DNA of 64,000 bases from Todiramphus chloris collaris (lineage: Eukaryota; Chordata; Aves; Coraciiformes; Alcedinidae), in the NCBI GenBank assembly GCA_025345505.1, contig JANVCC010000056.1, positions 62,001-126,000 on the forward strand, given 5' to 3'. Position 1 is the first letter of the stretch; every line of letters starts with the position of its first letter. The position numbers and the translations under genes were made by a program. Below are positions 15,233 through 26,700 of this stretch, in pieces. The notes under the pieces are model-generated. The model did no database searches. It was not told where the DNA came from and saw nothing but the letters and a program-made list of their open reading frames with translations.

Positions 15233-15262
15233 GGGGGGGGTGGGGGCTGGGGAGGGAGGGGG
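15233..15262 (+). promoter_or_regulatory. G-quadruplex-prone G-run block
   Basis: A run of eight G is followed by GGGGG, GGGG, GGG and GGGGG separated by one or two bases. This meets the usual four-run G-quadruplex pattern. It sits in the CpG island 175-205 bases before the candidate exon 1 donor. Confidence 0.6.
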
Positions 15263-15299
15263 TCTTCTTCCATTGCCGCCCACGCAGGCCGTGGGCGGG

Positions 15300-15438
15300 C
15301 TCGAACCCGGGGCCCTAAGGCGCGGCGCCCCGCAGTCCGCGGCCGGCTGCGAAGCTGCACGGAGGAGGCGTCTCGGCCGCCGCGCTCCGTCCTCCGCCCG
15401 CCGCCGCGGAGACGCCGCGGCCACGGCTCTGGCTGCAG
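15300..15438 (+). other. GABRP: Candidate non-coding exon 1 (5' UTR), start not resolved
   Basis: The exon end is set by the donor G-T at 15439-15440 (CAG|GTAAGG). The 5' boundary is a guess inside the CpG island; only the 3' edge is supported. Spliced to 23664 it would give a leader without upstream ATGs. Spliced cDNA would decide whether this exon belongs to the gene. Confidence 0.4.
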
Positions 15439-18400
15439 GTAAGGCGCGTTGGCACCCTCCCCGCCAGTGCCCCCAGCACTGCTCCTTTCCCGGGGGAACT
15501 CCTGCCTGCCTTCTCATTCCTGACCCTCTGCTTAACTGGTTTTGTTAAAAAAAAAAATGTTAGTTTTTATTCTCTGAGGCATTAGTAAAATGCATTCTAT
15601 TGGATTAAAATATTACAGAATAACTCAGATTTCTATGAATGGAAGAATTCTATTCTGAGAGGTGAGTTTCCCCCCAAAAGCCTGCAAAAACTTGTTCATA
15701 AAAACAGTAGATGGTATATGGGCAAACTTATCTCAGAAAGGTAATTTATGAGCCAGCTTCCATTTACCCCCCCAAATCTGCACATCTAACCTCAAAGGAA
15801 TATGTAGATGAACAATGTGCCAGCACTGAAAAAGGTGTACAGTATTTGAATGAAAATAGGTCATGTTGATTAAACCCGTTGTTGAACATGGAGTTGTGAT
15901 GAAAGAAAACATTTGAATTGAATGAAGGTATTTTATTTGTCTAGCAGGCCTTTTTATAATTATAAAAATAAATCACCTGCCTACAGACATAACTTCAATG
16001 TCTATTCAATCTTTATAAATAGCTTTCTTAAAGGTTGTTGTTCTTCATCACAACAAAACTCCAGGTAATTCTAATGACTGTAGAATAGAGCTAAAGCAGT
16101 ATGTACTTAAAGACAAGGAAGATCCTCAAACAGTCACACACTTACCACATGGGAGGATTAGTTAAATCTGTGTTGTTGGAAAAAAGTCTGAAATACATGT
16201 TTTATTGAAAAATGCCATGTTCCTTCAAAGCCACGCCTGTAATTTCCTCTTAGACTGAATTTCTTCTGCCTTTGAGCTCAGTTCCACAGCTTGGTCAGAA
16301 TAACTTCTCTCACTTCAGCCTTGGCAGGTACAAAGGTGTGTAGCTGAGCCCAGGACACTGAACTTCAAGAACACTTACATTTTTGTGCATCTACACAATT
16401 AAAAGCTTTTCTTCCTGTGATTATTGTTTATTAATATGTTTCTAATGAGTATTTTTAATTACAGTAATTTGTGCAAGTTCATTTCAAATGCAAAACTTTC
16501 CTAGACTGTAAAAATCCCCAAACCTCTAAACTGCTCTGGTAACTGTTTTTCTTCTTCCTAGTCTTTCACTCTGTTGCGCTGCTTAAAATGGTTAGTTTGT
16601 GAATCTCCTGCTTATGGGACACTGATTTACTGAGGAATTACAGACCTTAGACTCAAACTGTGAAGTAGCTGTTTGGTGTCTTAAGTGTCCCAAGGAAAAA
16701 AAAATACTTTCTCTTGAGGTTTACAGACATGCAGAAGAACAGTTGAAACAGGAAAAATCTATGGTTTAAATCCACAATTTGCATGGAAAACAAGGCATCA
16801 GTGAGGTATATTCCCTCCCTTCTTCCTCCCAAAGAAACAAGCCTTTGCCAATGCAAACAGAATTAATTGCAAACCAAGGGGCTGATTCTCTGTCCTAAAT
16901 CTGAGGCACACTGCAGAATATTCAACGAGAGAAGATGGATATGATTAAGCCTGATCTGCTACCGCAGGGCGATTATTTTCCCTTCACAGCCTTGAGCATG
17001 TGTTCAGTGACATATAGTGAGATGTCCCTCATTCTCCCATGCCCAGAGGCTGCATCGAGGGAAAGCTGGGGGCAGATTAGTTGGGTCTTGGATAGTTGCT
17101 ACAGCGTGAGAATGTTTGAGCAAAGATCATGGACATGAGGATCTATGTGAGGAGACTCTCCTCCAGGTTAAGACCTGGAGATTCTAGCCCTGTCAATTTC
17201 CAGAACGAACAATAATTTAAGATGGCATCAGAAAGATATGATTTCTCTTGTCTTTCCAAATCAAGTTGTTACTTTCTTAATCTAAACCAGCACATTCCAC
17301 CCAACTTTCTGGATTTTCAACTATTTATATCAATCATACCTATTTTGATAGTGCCTAAACAAAACCGTGGCTCCATTTTGCTATTGACTATAGAAACAAG
17401 TTAATTTAGTTTGTGTAACTAGTGAAATATGATGTCAGTGCTGCAATTGCACTGTATCTGCTCTCAACCCATGCTTGTGGGTGCTCTTTAGAAACCTGGT
17501 GATCTAAAGTGCTCACCTAGGCAGCTATCAGGTCTCAGCGGGGAAATGGGAGACCATCCAAGCCATCGGTCTTAGCCATATGAAAGCTGTTTGCACCTCC
17601 CTGGAAGGTCAAAACTCTTGTTCATTCATCATTTCCAGCCTCTGAAGGTTGCCTGCCTCTTTGACTTGACTCAAACACATTCATTTAAACCGCATGAAAA
17701 CTAAGCACCTCTCTGCTCTTTGCTGCTCTGGTGTAGTCACATGAGTGGGCTATGACTTGTGATTGTCATACACAGACTGGTGTGGCAGAAGGTGATCCTT
17801 GACTGTCTGTGGGATTGGGTGTGGGAGAACCTTGCAGTGTGGGCATACACCTTAAAAAGCCAGTGAAGGTCTTGGTGTTGAGAAACCTATAGTTGGATGC
17901 AAGAGGGCTGAAACATTTGCAGATGTATGTAGAGGTCCACCAGCACAAATATCAGAACTTGAATGTACAGAGTAAAAGGTTTAAGTAGAGAAATCTATAG
18001 ACCCACATAAACAACTGTTAACAGCCCCACAAACTTCTGATTAATTTGGATAATTGTAAATGTCAGTAATTATCCGCTGTGACTGTAATGCCACTGATCT
18101 GCTGTGATTTGGGTGTCAGCTATCTAAAAGCATATCTAGGAACAAGGTAGAGTTATTTTTTTTAATCCATTGCCTTTTTACTAGAAAACAGCCTGTGTGG
18201 CACTCTTTCTATGGATTTTTAAACAAATATGAGCAGAGCTTGTAATGAGTGCTATATTTAAGCAGTTGCATGAACATGACTACTTCATTCAAACCTGTTC
18301 TGTGAATGTTTTTACTACAGCAATTTCTGTACAATGTTGAAATCTTTCAGTTCAGCATTACACTTTTTGGAAGTAGGGTATCTAACATTTGTTCCATGAA

Positions 18401-21400
18401 GGTAACTTCTAGAATTGTATGAGCCTTGTTACAAATCTGAAATTCGTTTTCCAGGAAAACTCTGTAATATTAACAACATTGATGCCAGTTAACTTATTCC
18501 CCAGCTAACCCAGGATACATAGCAATCTATTTAAAAGGCACTGAGTGAAACCAACAACAGGTAAACAGAAAAAGTAATTCTATTATAGGTTATGTAAATT
18601 ACTCTAAAGCTTTCATGTTTATGAAGTTCATAATGCAAAGAACTTGGTGAGAAATACTGACCTCAATCTAGAACAGCAAAAATCTCTAACAATTTGTCAG
18701 TATTAATATACTTAATACTGTATTAGCAGCATACTGCTAGTCCTTACTCCTTTTGTGGTTAGAAGTATTGCTATTAAAAAAAAAAAATTAAAATGGCTGT
18801 AACAATGGATTTCTTTGATATTCTGATATTCTGGTGTATTTTCAGGACAGTGATTTTACATGTTGGCTTGCATATTATTTGGGATATTGAAATACATCAC
18901 TGCATTGTTGTTGATACAGGCCGAAATCTTGCCATGCTAATTTAAATTATTTAAAAAAATCCCCAATTAACCTATTTGTCAAACAGATCATTTCAGGGTT
19001 ATTGTAAAGATTATCATACAGTGCCCTATACATACATAAGCAATGTTTAATTGTGAAGTTTCACTTAGAGCTCATTTTGCTACACCATAGAAGTAGACTT
19101 TTCTGGTGAGTCTTATAATCATACTATGTATTTTAAAAATATGACCTCCTGGTGTTGAACAGTATCTTTGACAAAAGCATCTCAAAGCATGAAACTTGAG
19201 AAAGATGTACACGTTGGAGCAACTTGTCGAGTGTTTCAGTGAGGCAGTGACGTTTTCAGCTATTATTTTTATTGCGTGGCACATGTGACAACTGCATTGA
19301 TCAGAGCATCACAGAATAACTGGATTCCACTATTGCACTTTGACCTATTGCTAGATGTATCAACAATAAAAACTTAACATCCAGCCAGTTGCTAACATAG
19401 CACTGTAACCACAGATGGCCCTTGTACTGCCTGTCTCTGCAAAGAAAACATGACAAGACAGCTACTTTCCACAGACCAAGTACATCTAACTTTGCTTACT
19501 TGCCCAAGGAGATTTTATATGGTTTATGTCCATGCTAAGGCAAGACCAGATGTGCTTAGGGTTTAGAAACAAGCTATCTGGTATGCCAAGAGCCAGCTTG
19601 TCAGCCAAATAAAAGGGTGCACCTTATAATAGGATGTGGAACACATGCATTGGTCCACTTTCATCAGTCAGTTACTAGTTAGACCCAGAATTTTGCTGCC
19701 ACTGGGTTTTATTCCTTCTTTCTGTTTTGCCCCATATAAAAAACCCCCCAAAAACCACAAAAAACCCCCAAGAAAATCCCACAAAAAATCCCTTCTTATT
19801 GCTTTCACTCAAGCCACTCTCTCTGCAGTATTAATCAATCTTAACATGAAAAATAATATATGAAAAATTTTCATTTTCTTCTCTTTCATGATCTGTGTAT
19901 TTTAGGGAGACATAGAGTATGATAAAACTAGGGCTATTATAGACAGACTAATACAAAGACAGATATCATTCCACTATCACAAAAGGCTATCTGTCAGTGA
20001 TTACTGTCCATCAGTTGCATGCAAGAGGCTTTTCCAAGCAATGAGCAAAAGTTACCGTTCTTTTATTTTTGCTTGTTGTTTGTGTAGAGCTATAGGAGAT
20101 TAAAAAAAAAGATTAAATTCCTATGCAACTTGGAAACAAAAAGAATAAGGAAGACTGCCCAGAATAACTGGTGAAGCCAGTGAAGATGGCATATATTGTC
20201 ATCATGGCATATGTGTCAGGTGCCAACTTGCTAAAAGCAAGGGAAGGAATGAAGAATGAATACAGAATCTGGAAGTGACAGTGACATTGTGGGGCCATAT
20301 CTGGGAGGAGATTTTCCTTTTTATCTCTCTGCTCCTCTACTTCTGAATCTTATCTTGTGACTGTCTCCCATATACACACTTTCTCCCACTGAGTTTTTAG
20401 TGTTTTCAACTTTCCATAGTTTTTCCTCCAGTTGGTTCATATTGATCTAACAACGAGAGGATGGTGTAAAGAATATAGACTCATTGGCTATGCTGCAGTT
20501 GTAGTGGACAATACAAGTAGGATGATGCAGAGGAGGTAGTTACACTTCTTTGGCATTCCAAGTGAATCCCTCCTGAATTTCTAGCTGCTTTTTAGTCAAG
20601 CACTTGAAGGTACGTTAAACAGTTTGGATTCAAAAGTCAAATGCAGCTGCAATGCCAATTCAGCTTATGCTATCTATAAAATCACTACTGACTTTTTATT
20701 TTAAGATAATTCTGCATGAAATTTTAGTTGCTTGCAATGGTAGTCGTGGGAATTCAGGCATATGTCCGCCACCATATGACAAAGTGTCTTTCTCTAAGTA
20801 TTTTTAGTCTTTTCTATGTATCCACTTGTGGATAAGATACTTCAGTGTAACAGGCATATCATCCTTTGATTCCTTACCACAAAATTCACTTCCAGTGAAA
20901 TTTTGCAGTACTGCTGCTACCTCTGCCAGCTCTCTGCTTCATCCCATTTCAGTTTTGAAGGTTTGTGAAACCTTTGTAATTCACTTTTCCTCTCATGTTG
21001 AAGGTAATAAATACTGATTTCCCAGGAGAAATGCCAAAACATTAGAAACTACTTTACAGTCCTAATCAGATCTGATTCAAAGTGGAATGTGTTGTTGTCT
21101 CATCATAGGGGAAATGGGCTGATATTTGTTACCTTCACCTCAATTTTTAGAACATGAAGATGTGTCAATATATGCACAATGATCTGCACAGCATGTAATC
21201 TGTCTGGTAAAACAAAATGGTTCAATATTGCACACAGAGAACAGGTTATATCTATTTTTCTAGGCTCTGGGAAAGAAGAAAATATTTTGTGTCTTGCTGA
21301 ACTAGTTTTAAATGATAGTATCTAATAAGGTCTACATATGCAGGAAGGAATCCTGCTGTGAGTGTATAGCATTTGATAAAGAAATGCATGACAGAGGAGA

Positions 21401-23663
21401 GGTCCAGATGTACAAACATGCCAAGAGGCAGGCTTTTCAATGGAACAAACCAGCTCAGTAAGCCCTATAGAAAAAAGGACAGCAGAGAAAAATGTGTGTG
21501 CATGCAAGTGTGTATGCACATGAAGCAGTTATTTATATATCTTGCTTAAGACTTCAGTAGCTACCCAGTTCTATTCCTTCGTTTGCACGTTGTGTCCCTT
21601 TGCAATGATGGGCTGCCAGTTAGATTAGAAATTAGATTTCTTGATTAGTATTTCTTATACAGAAGAGATCCTCTCCTTCCTGTTATTTCCATGCTCTCTC
21701 TTCCTGAGTGTAGAAAATTAATCCACATATTGTAGAATGGATTTGACCTTTCATGTGTTAAATACTAAAATTTTCTACCCCATCCCCCCTAAAATAGCTA
21801 AATTGGATGTTGCTGAAGATCTGAAGGTAAACCAGTTGCTTTAGAAGGAAAGTAGTAAGCAACCCATTCATTTTGATCTTCAGTACTGTAAAAACTAAAC
21901 CCATACAACTGCAGAAATATCCATGGGCTTCCTTAATCTGTTTATAAAGGATCTTCAGACACATTAGGAGCTCATAGTAGCAATTCAAAAGCTAAATATA
22001 AAAGAAGCTTTATGAAGTGCTTATAAAGTCCGTAAGAGGTTTTCTGGGAAACCAGAAAGATAATACTTATTTTTAGCATATTTTCCTGTGAGAGAAAGAT
22101 GGTGAATGTAGAAAGTATCCATCCAAACCCAAACTTAGATATGCAGAAGAGACCCCACAATATGCACCAGGAGTGTTACAGAATCAGCATTTAGAGAGCA
22201 ATGTTCTGACAACACCATCTGCTCATTTGTGCTGTATCTTACTAATACAAGCTCTCTTAATGTCTCATGCATGATTTTCTGTGGAAGTCAGTAGGAATGT
22301 ATGATTTATTTTGACATTAATATTTACCAGGCTAGTGTATGCTTAAAGTATCTAAAACATTGAGAATTTTTACTTGTTTAAAAAGCCGTTAAAATTGCTT
22401 TCATTTTTCTTCGGAGACATTAACAACTTATTTTGTCACTTCACCACTGTTACATACAAGGAATTAATGCATTCACACTGCATTAATTCAAGTAAATACC
22501 ACTAGTGTTGCTCTTACTAGAACTACAGACTCAAAGAAAAATTACTTCAGGGTAAAAAAGTTTGCTAGCATGTTGCGTTGGTCACTAAAGGATGGTGAAA
22601 CAAAGCTTAAAGTTGTGAATCTTAAAATTCTGTACTCGTAGCAATTTATTGTGGAACTGAAGTGTTAAGAGGCTCCTGCGAAATTCATTCTGGACATTGA
22701 AAACAGTATTGTTTGACTGTCCCTTCCTAAAGCCTCCATAGATATTTAATTTGTATTTATTAACATTTAACAATTGTCTTGCATATTCTGGATAGGTAAT
22801 GTTCCTGTCATGCAAGGGTTTTTTAAAAAGGTTTGAAGTGAGTCTTACAAATAACATTTCAGTGCTTTGATGAAAAAATACAGCAAAAGTTTGCACTGTC
22901 CATAAATTTTCAGTCTGTTGCATGACTGAATTAATGTACTGAGTGGTATTTTCACCCAGAAAAGGATTACAGGCTGACAGATTACTTAAAATAACCATCA
23001 TGGATGTGAATCATACTGACAAAAGCAAAGAAATCCAATTCAGAAGGAAACATATTGCCTCAGCCAAACAATTTGATCAATGTGAATGGTTATATGTGGT
23101 TATTTATATACAGTCAAAGGATCTTTTTTAATAGATAGAGGTAGAAACTATATGTTCAATTTTCTTTGTTAACAAAAAGCTTACCAAAGATACGTATCAT
23201 AGGCATTCTGCTACTACCTATGTACCAGAGATAGTACTCTCAAAACAGCTCTGTGTTCCAAGGTGTGGTTTTGTATTCCTCATTCAGACGAGTGCACTGA
23301 TATGCCAGAGATGCACTCATTCACAAGCATAAATAGCAGAGACAAAACTCTGTGTTTATGATTCTCCTGCACATGATCGCAGTATTTTTCAAAACAATTA
23401 TTTCCCCTAATATTTAAAGGACAGACACAAAAATGAAAGAGCTGTAGTATAATGGAATACAACTTCTATTGGTAAGTTAAATTATTGGTGATACCATGTC
23501 ATTTTAAAATTTGGAGATTTTGTAATTGTTGTAGAGATTTACTAACATATTTACAGCAGCAGCTAGTCAAGATACTATCTCTTTAGTGTTGAAAACCTTG
23601 TAAAATGGTATATATGAAATGTAAATGTGATGCAAAACATTAACTCTGCACTGCTTTTTTCAG
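15439..23663 (+). other. GABRP: Intron 1 (if the CpG-island exon is used)
   Basis: About 8.2 kb, GT-AG. It contains the A/C-rich run at 19735 and short A/T runs. Nothing else is recognised. Confidence 0.45.
19735..19795 (+). repeat. A/C-rich low-complexity run
   Basis: Runs of A and C (AAAAAACCCCCC-like, repeated with CACAAAAAACCCCC) lie in intron 1. No other content is visible. Confidence 0.75.
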
Positions 23664-23752
23664 GAGCTACAAGAACTCTTGAAACTATACCTGACAATGT
23701 GCAGTCTTAAATGCTGTAATCTCAGAGCCCTTTTTCTATTGATGCTGTGTAG
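23664..23752 (+). CDS. GABRP: Exon 2: end of 5' UTR, start codon and signal peptide
   Basis: The acceptor CTTTTTTCAG ends at 23663 and the donor GTAAGG starts at 23753. The ATG at 23697 has A at -3. The 18 full codons encode a short N-region, a lysine and an arginine, then a hydrophobic core (ALFLLMLC), a typical signal peptide. The exon leaves two bases (AG), which join the T at 29886 to make Ser19; this phase match is the main support for placing the signal peptide here. The exon is too short to stand out as an open reading frame. A start in another unrecognised exon cannot be excluded. Confidence 0.8.
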
Positions 23753-26700
23753 GTAAGGAATATTTGATTAAAAAATACTGTTTCTTTAATGTGTAATAAT
23801 GTCAGCTGGTTTATAATCATTTTACTTATAATTAGAAGTATATGTGACCAGGTAACAAAGCTAATTCTATTTCACAGTTGAATCCTGCTTCTTCCAAAGA
23901 TTAATCAACCTGGATATTAATTACAGAAATACAAGACTGAACTCCACAAATCATCTCAGTTGCCTTGATTGAGTTACAGGTTTTCTCTTCACTGAGAAAA
24001 ATGATGAGGAAAAGAAGAAAGGAATTTAACTTAAGGAAATGATCCTTCAAATGAAAGATTATGGTGTAGAGAGTGTGAATATCATATGAGGCACCTAGAA
24101 AATTTAGAAGGGCACATGGTCCTTGCCCAAGGACAGAAGCACACAGTCCTCCTTGATACAGTATAAGCTTGAGGTAGTAAAGTCATCCTTGTGTATTACT
24201 AAGGGAGACTGTCTTAAAAAGAATTACCTGGTTAAAACATCGTCTTCCTATTCTCTGTTGAAATGATGAAGTCTTTAGGAAAGCTGAGTTGTATTAAGAT
24301 AGAAGGTGACACCGGAACTGATCCCTTCTATTTACAAGTAACCTTGCTAACAGTGCAGTTTCCATGACAAAATACCTCAGATTGAAATGGAGCACTTAAA
24401 TTATATTCTTCTATAAAAATGGGGAAAAAATATTCTTTCTAAGCAACTTAAAAAAGAAAACGGACTCATGGTCAAGGTAAACATTGTCATTACCACATTT
24501 AACTGAAATTATTAGAAGTCTGTTTGCCAATTCTCTATTCACTTATTTGGTCTCCCAGTAAATTCCTCAAGATAAGATTCTGCCTGAGCTTTAGGTCAAG
24601 TGGGTGTGCAAATACATGTTTAGATAAAGCCTCCACTTGGTTGTGAAGGCAGGTGGAACAATCCCCTGAAAGGGAGTTTGAAACATCCACTTCCCACACC
24701 TTCTGCAGTGCAATAAAGAGATCTTTGTCCAGAACACACACTTGCTCTAATTCCACCTTCCTTCCTTGTCAGCTGTGACCTGCCACGCTCTATAATCTCT
24801 GGATGATTCATGACTTTGCAGTAGCAAAACACTGCTAAGAGACCAACCGAATTATAGAAACATCTAAGCAAAAAGGAGTCAAAATTCCCTGACATATTCA
24901 TCCTGCAGTATGTAATTGCCTTCATTATTATCAGGCAGACTTTGTGAATCCTCTCTTAGAGCATCACATGGGTAAGAGCATCTGCAGGCACGGACAGGTA
25001 ATTCCTGTATAGTATCCATGGAAAATACGTGCACACACGGCACCTGTTTTTGCTTGGACACCAAGTGCACAGCGTTGAGCTGATCTGGTCGTACTGTACC
25101 CAAATCCAAACACAGGCTGAGAAGAAGCTCTGCCCCTTGGCTTACGTGCGCAAATGCCTTACTCTAATGCACAAATCAGGAAGGTTTCTTGAAAGTGTTG
25201 TTTAAAACAAAAACTTGGCACTGAGACGGAAATATTTTGAAGAAATAGACAAAAGACTGAGGTGCACGGAAGCAAGGGCCAGGATTGCTCCCCAAATGGC
25301 CCCATAGATATTTCACTTGTATAAGCTCTGATTTATACAGGAGTATGCACTTGTGTGCTTATACACTTGTATAAGCCTCTGACTTACAGAAGAGAGTTTC
25401 CTCTACTGAGTACTTGATAATCAGTGATGGTGGGGTTTTTTGGTTGACTGGTTTCTTTTTTTGTATGTCTGTGTTGTGGGGTTTTTTGTTTGGTTTTTTT
25501 GGTTTTGTTTTAGTTTTTTTTTGTTTTGGTTTTTTTTGGTTGGTTATTTTTTTTCTCAATTTGTTTGGTTGTTGGTTTTTCCAGTGTGTGTGTGGTTTTT
25601 TTGTTTGTTTTTATTTGTTATTGTTTTGGTTTGTTTGTTTGTTCGGTTTTGGTTTGTTTTTAAGTTTAGAGACAGGACATGATCAGTAACAATGCACATG
25701 CTGTCAGTGTAACAGCAGGCTATCAGAGTCCACCTTACTCTCCTGTTCTCCCTTTATGAATGTCTTTCCTTAACTGCATTTTCAGCACTTGTCATTAAAT
25801 TACATTATGATCATGTAATAGACATACACACTATATTCAGGGGGTTTCCTGGATGGTCTCTTTTCCAGAAATATTTTTATTAAGTAGAAACGAAAAAAAA
25901 GGCAAATTTCAGAGAAATCAATAGAACTTACATTATCATTATCATGAATCAGCTTAAGTAAACAGATGTTATTTGATCCTATAAGGGTTCCCATTTATTT
26001 CAGGAAAGATGTTTTCAAAGTAAAGAATGCTAGCCCGGGTTTACAGGGTCAGATCCAGAGAATTCTATGGGACTTTTTTTTTGTTTTGTTTGTTATTTTT
26101 GACTCATTTTAAAAGCACTTAGCTTATTTAAGTATTTGTTCCTGTATCTGGGAAATGGTGATGTAATGCTACTCTTTGAACCTCACCAGTTAACCAAAAA
26201 CCTGTGACAGTACTGGCTGTTTTGAAGCAGAGAATTAATCAGTGATGTAGGTGATTCTGCTGCAGTTTATCTACAAAGACCATACATAAACCTTCATCCT
26301 TGAGCAGTGAATTATGGAACAGGAAGTAACGTCTTTGTTCACATCTGTAAACCCTCACCCTGACAGTGGATTGCTTGAACAAAGCTTTTTCCCCCTTAGT
26401 TTTTCCTGAGGGGAGTGTTTCAAAACCTTGCTCGGAGTGTTTTTGGTATTTTGCTTTTCCCTTCTTTTGGGGTGTTTCTTCCTCTTTTATGGTATGTAAC
26501 TTCTGACATAAAAGAGCCAGGAAAAACATTCCTGTACATGTGCCTAGACTGTACTTTTGTTTTAAGCAGTAATATATACTACTGTTTAGGGAAGGTGTTC
26601 CCTTTTCCCCTTCCAGTTACCCAGGTCTGTTAAGACACTAATGGTGTCTTAACAGACAGTCTTAAAACACTAACAGTGTCTTAAGAAGTCCTACTTAAGA

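Larger units (their letters stand above)
15180..15480 (+). promoter_or_regulatory. CpG island, probable promoter with 5' leader exon of the GABA-A gene
   Basis: This is the only strongly GC- and CpG-rich stretch in the window, set in AT-rich DNA. It contains a GC box GGGCGG at 15293-15298, its complement CCGCCC at 15276-15281, and a long G-run block at 15233-15262. No TATA box is evident. The stretch 15181-15438 has no ATG on the + strand and ends in CTGCAG followed by GTAAGG, a strong 5' splice site, which fits a non-coding first exon. The first coding exon (23664) begins after a polypyrimidine tract and CAG, so an upstream leader exon is expected. The link to the gene is inferred. The island could also drive a minus-strand transcript, and no transcription start can be read from sequence. 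Confidence 0.6.

Noticed and set aside
15071-15548. Open frames of about 150 codons on both strands over the CpG island
   Set aside because: Both are Ala/Arg/Pro-rich products of GC-rich sequence with few stops. There is no conserved motif and the region looks like a promoter with a leader exon.
19300-19330. ATCACAGAATAACTGG resembling the reverse tail of CR1
   Set aside because: Only one octamer-like unit and no element body.
25359-25689. Hydrophobic Phe/Trp/Gly-rich and Lys/Pro-rich open frames
   Set aside because: They are direct translations of a GT-rich low-complexity tract.
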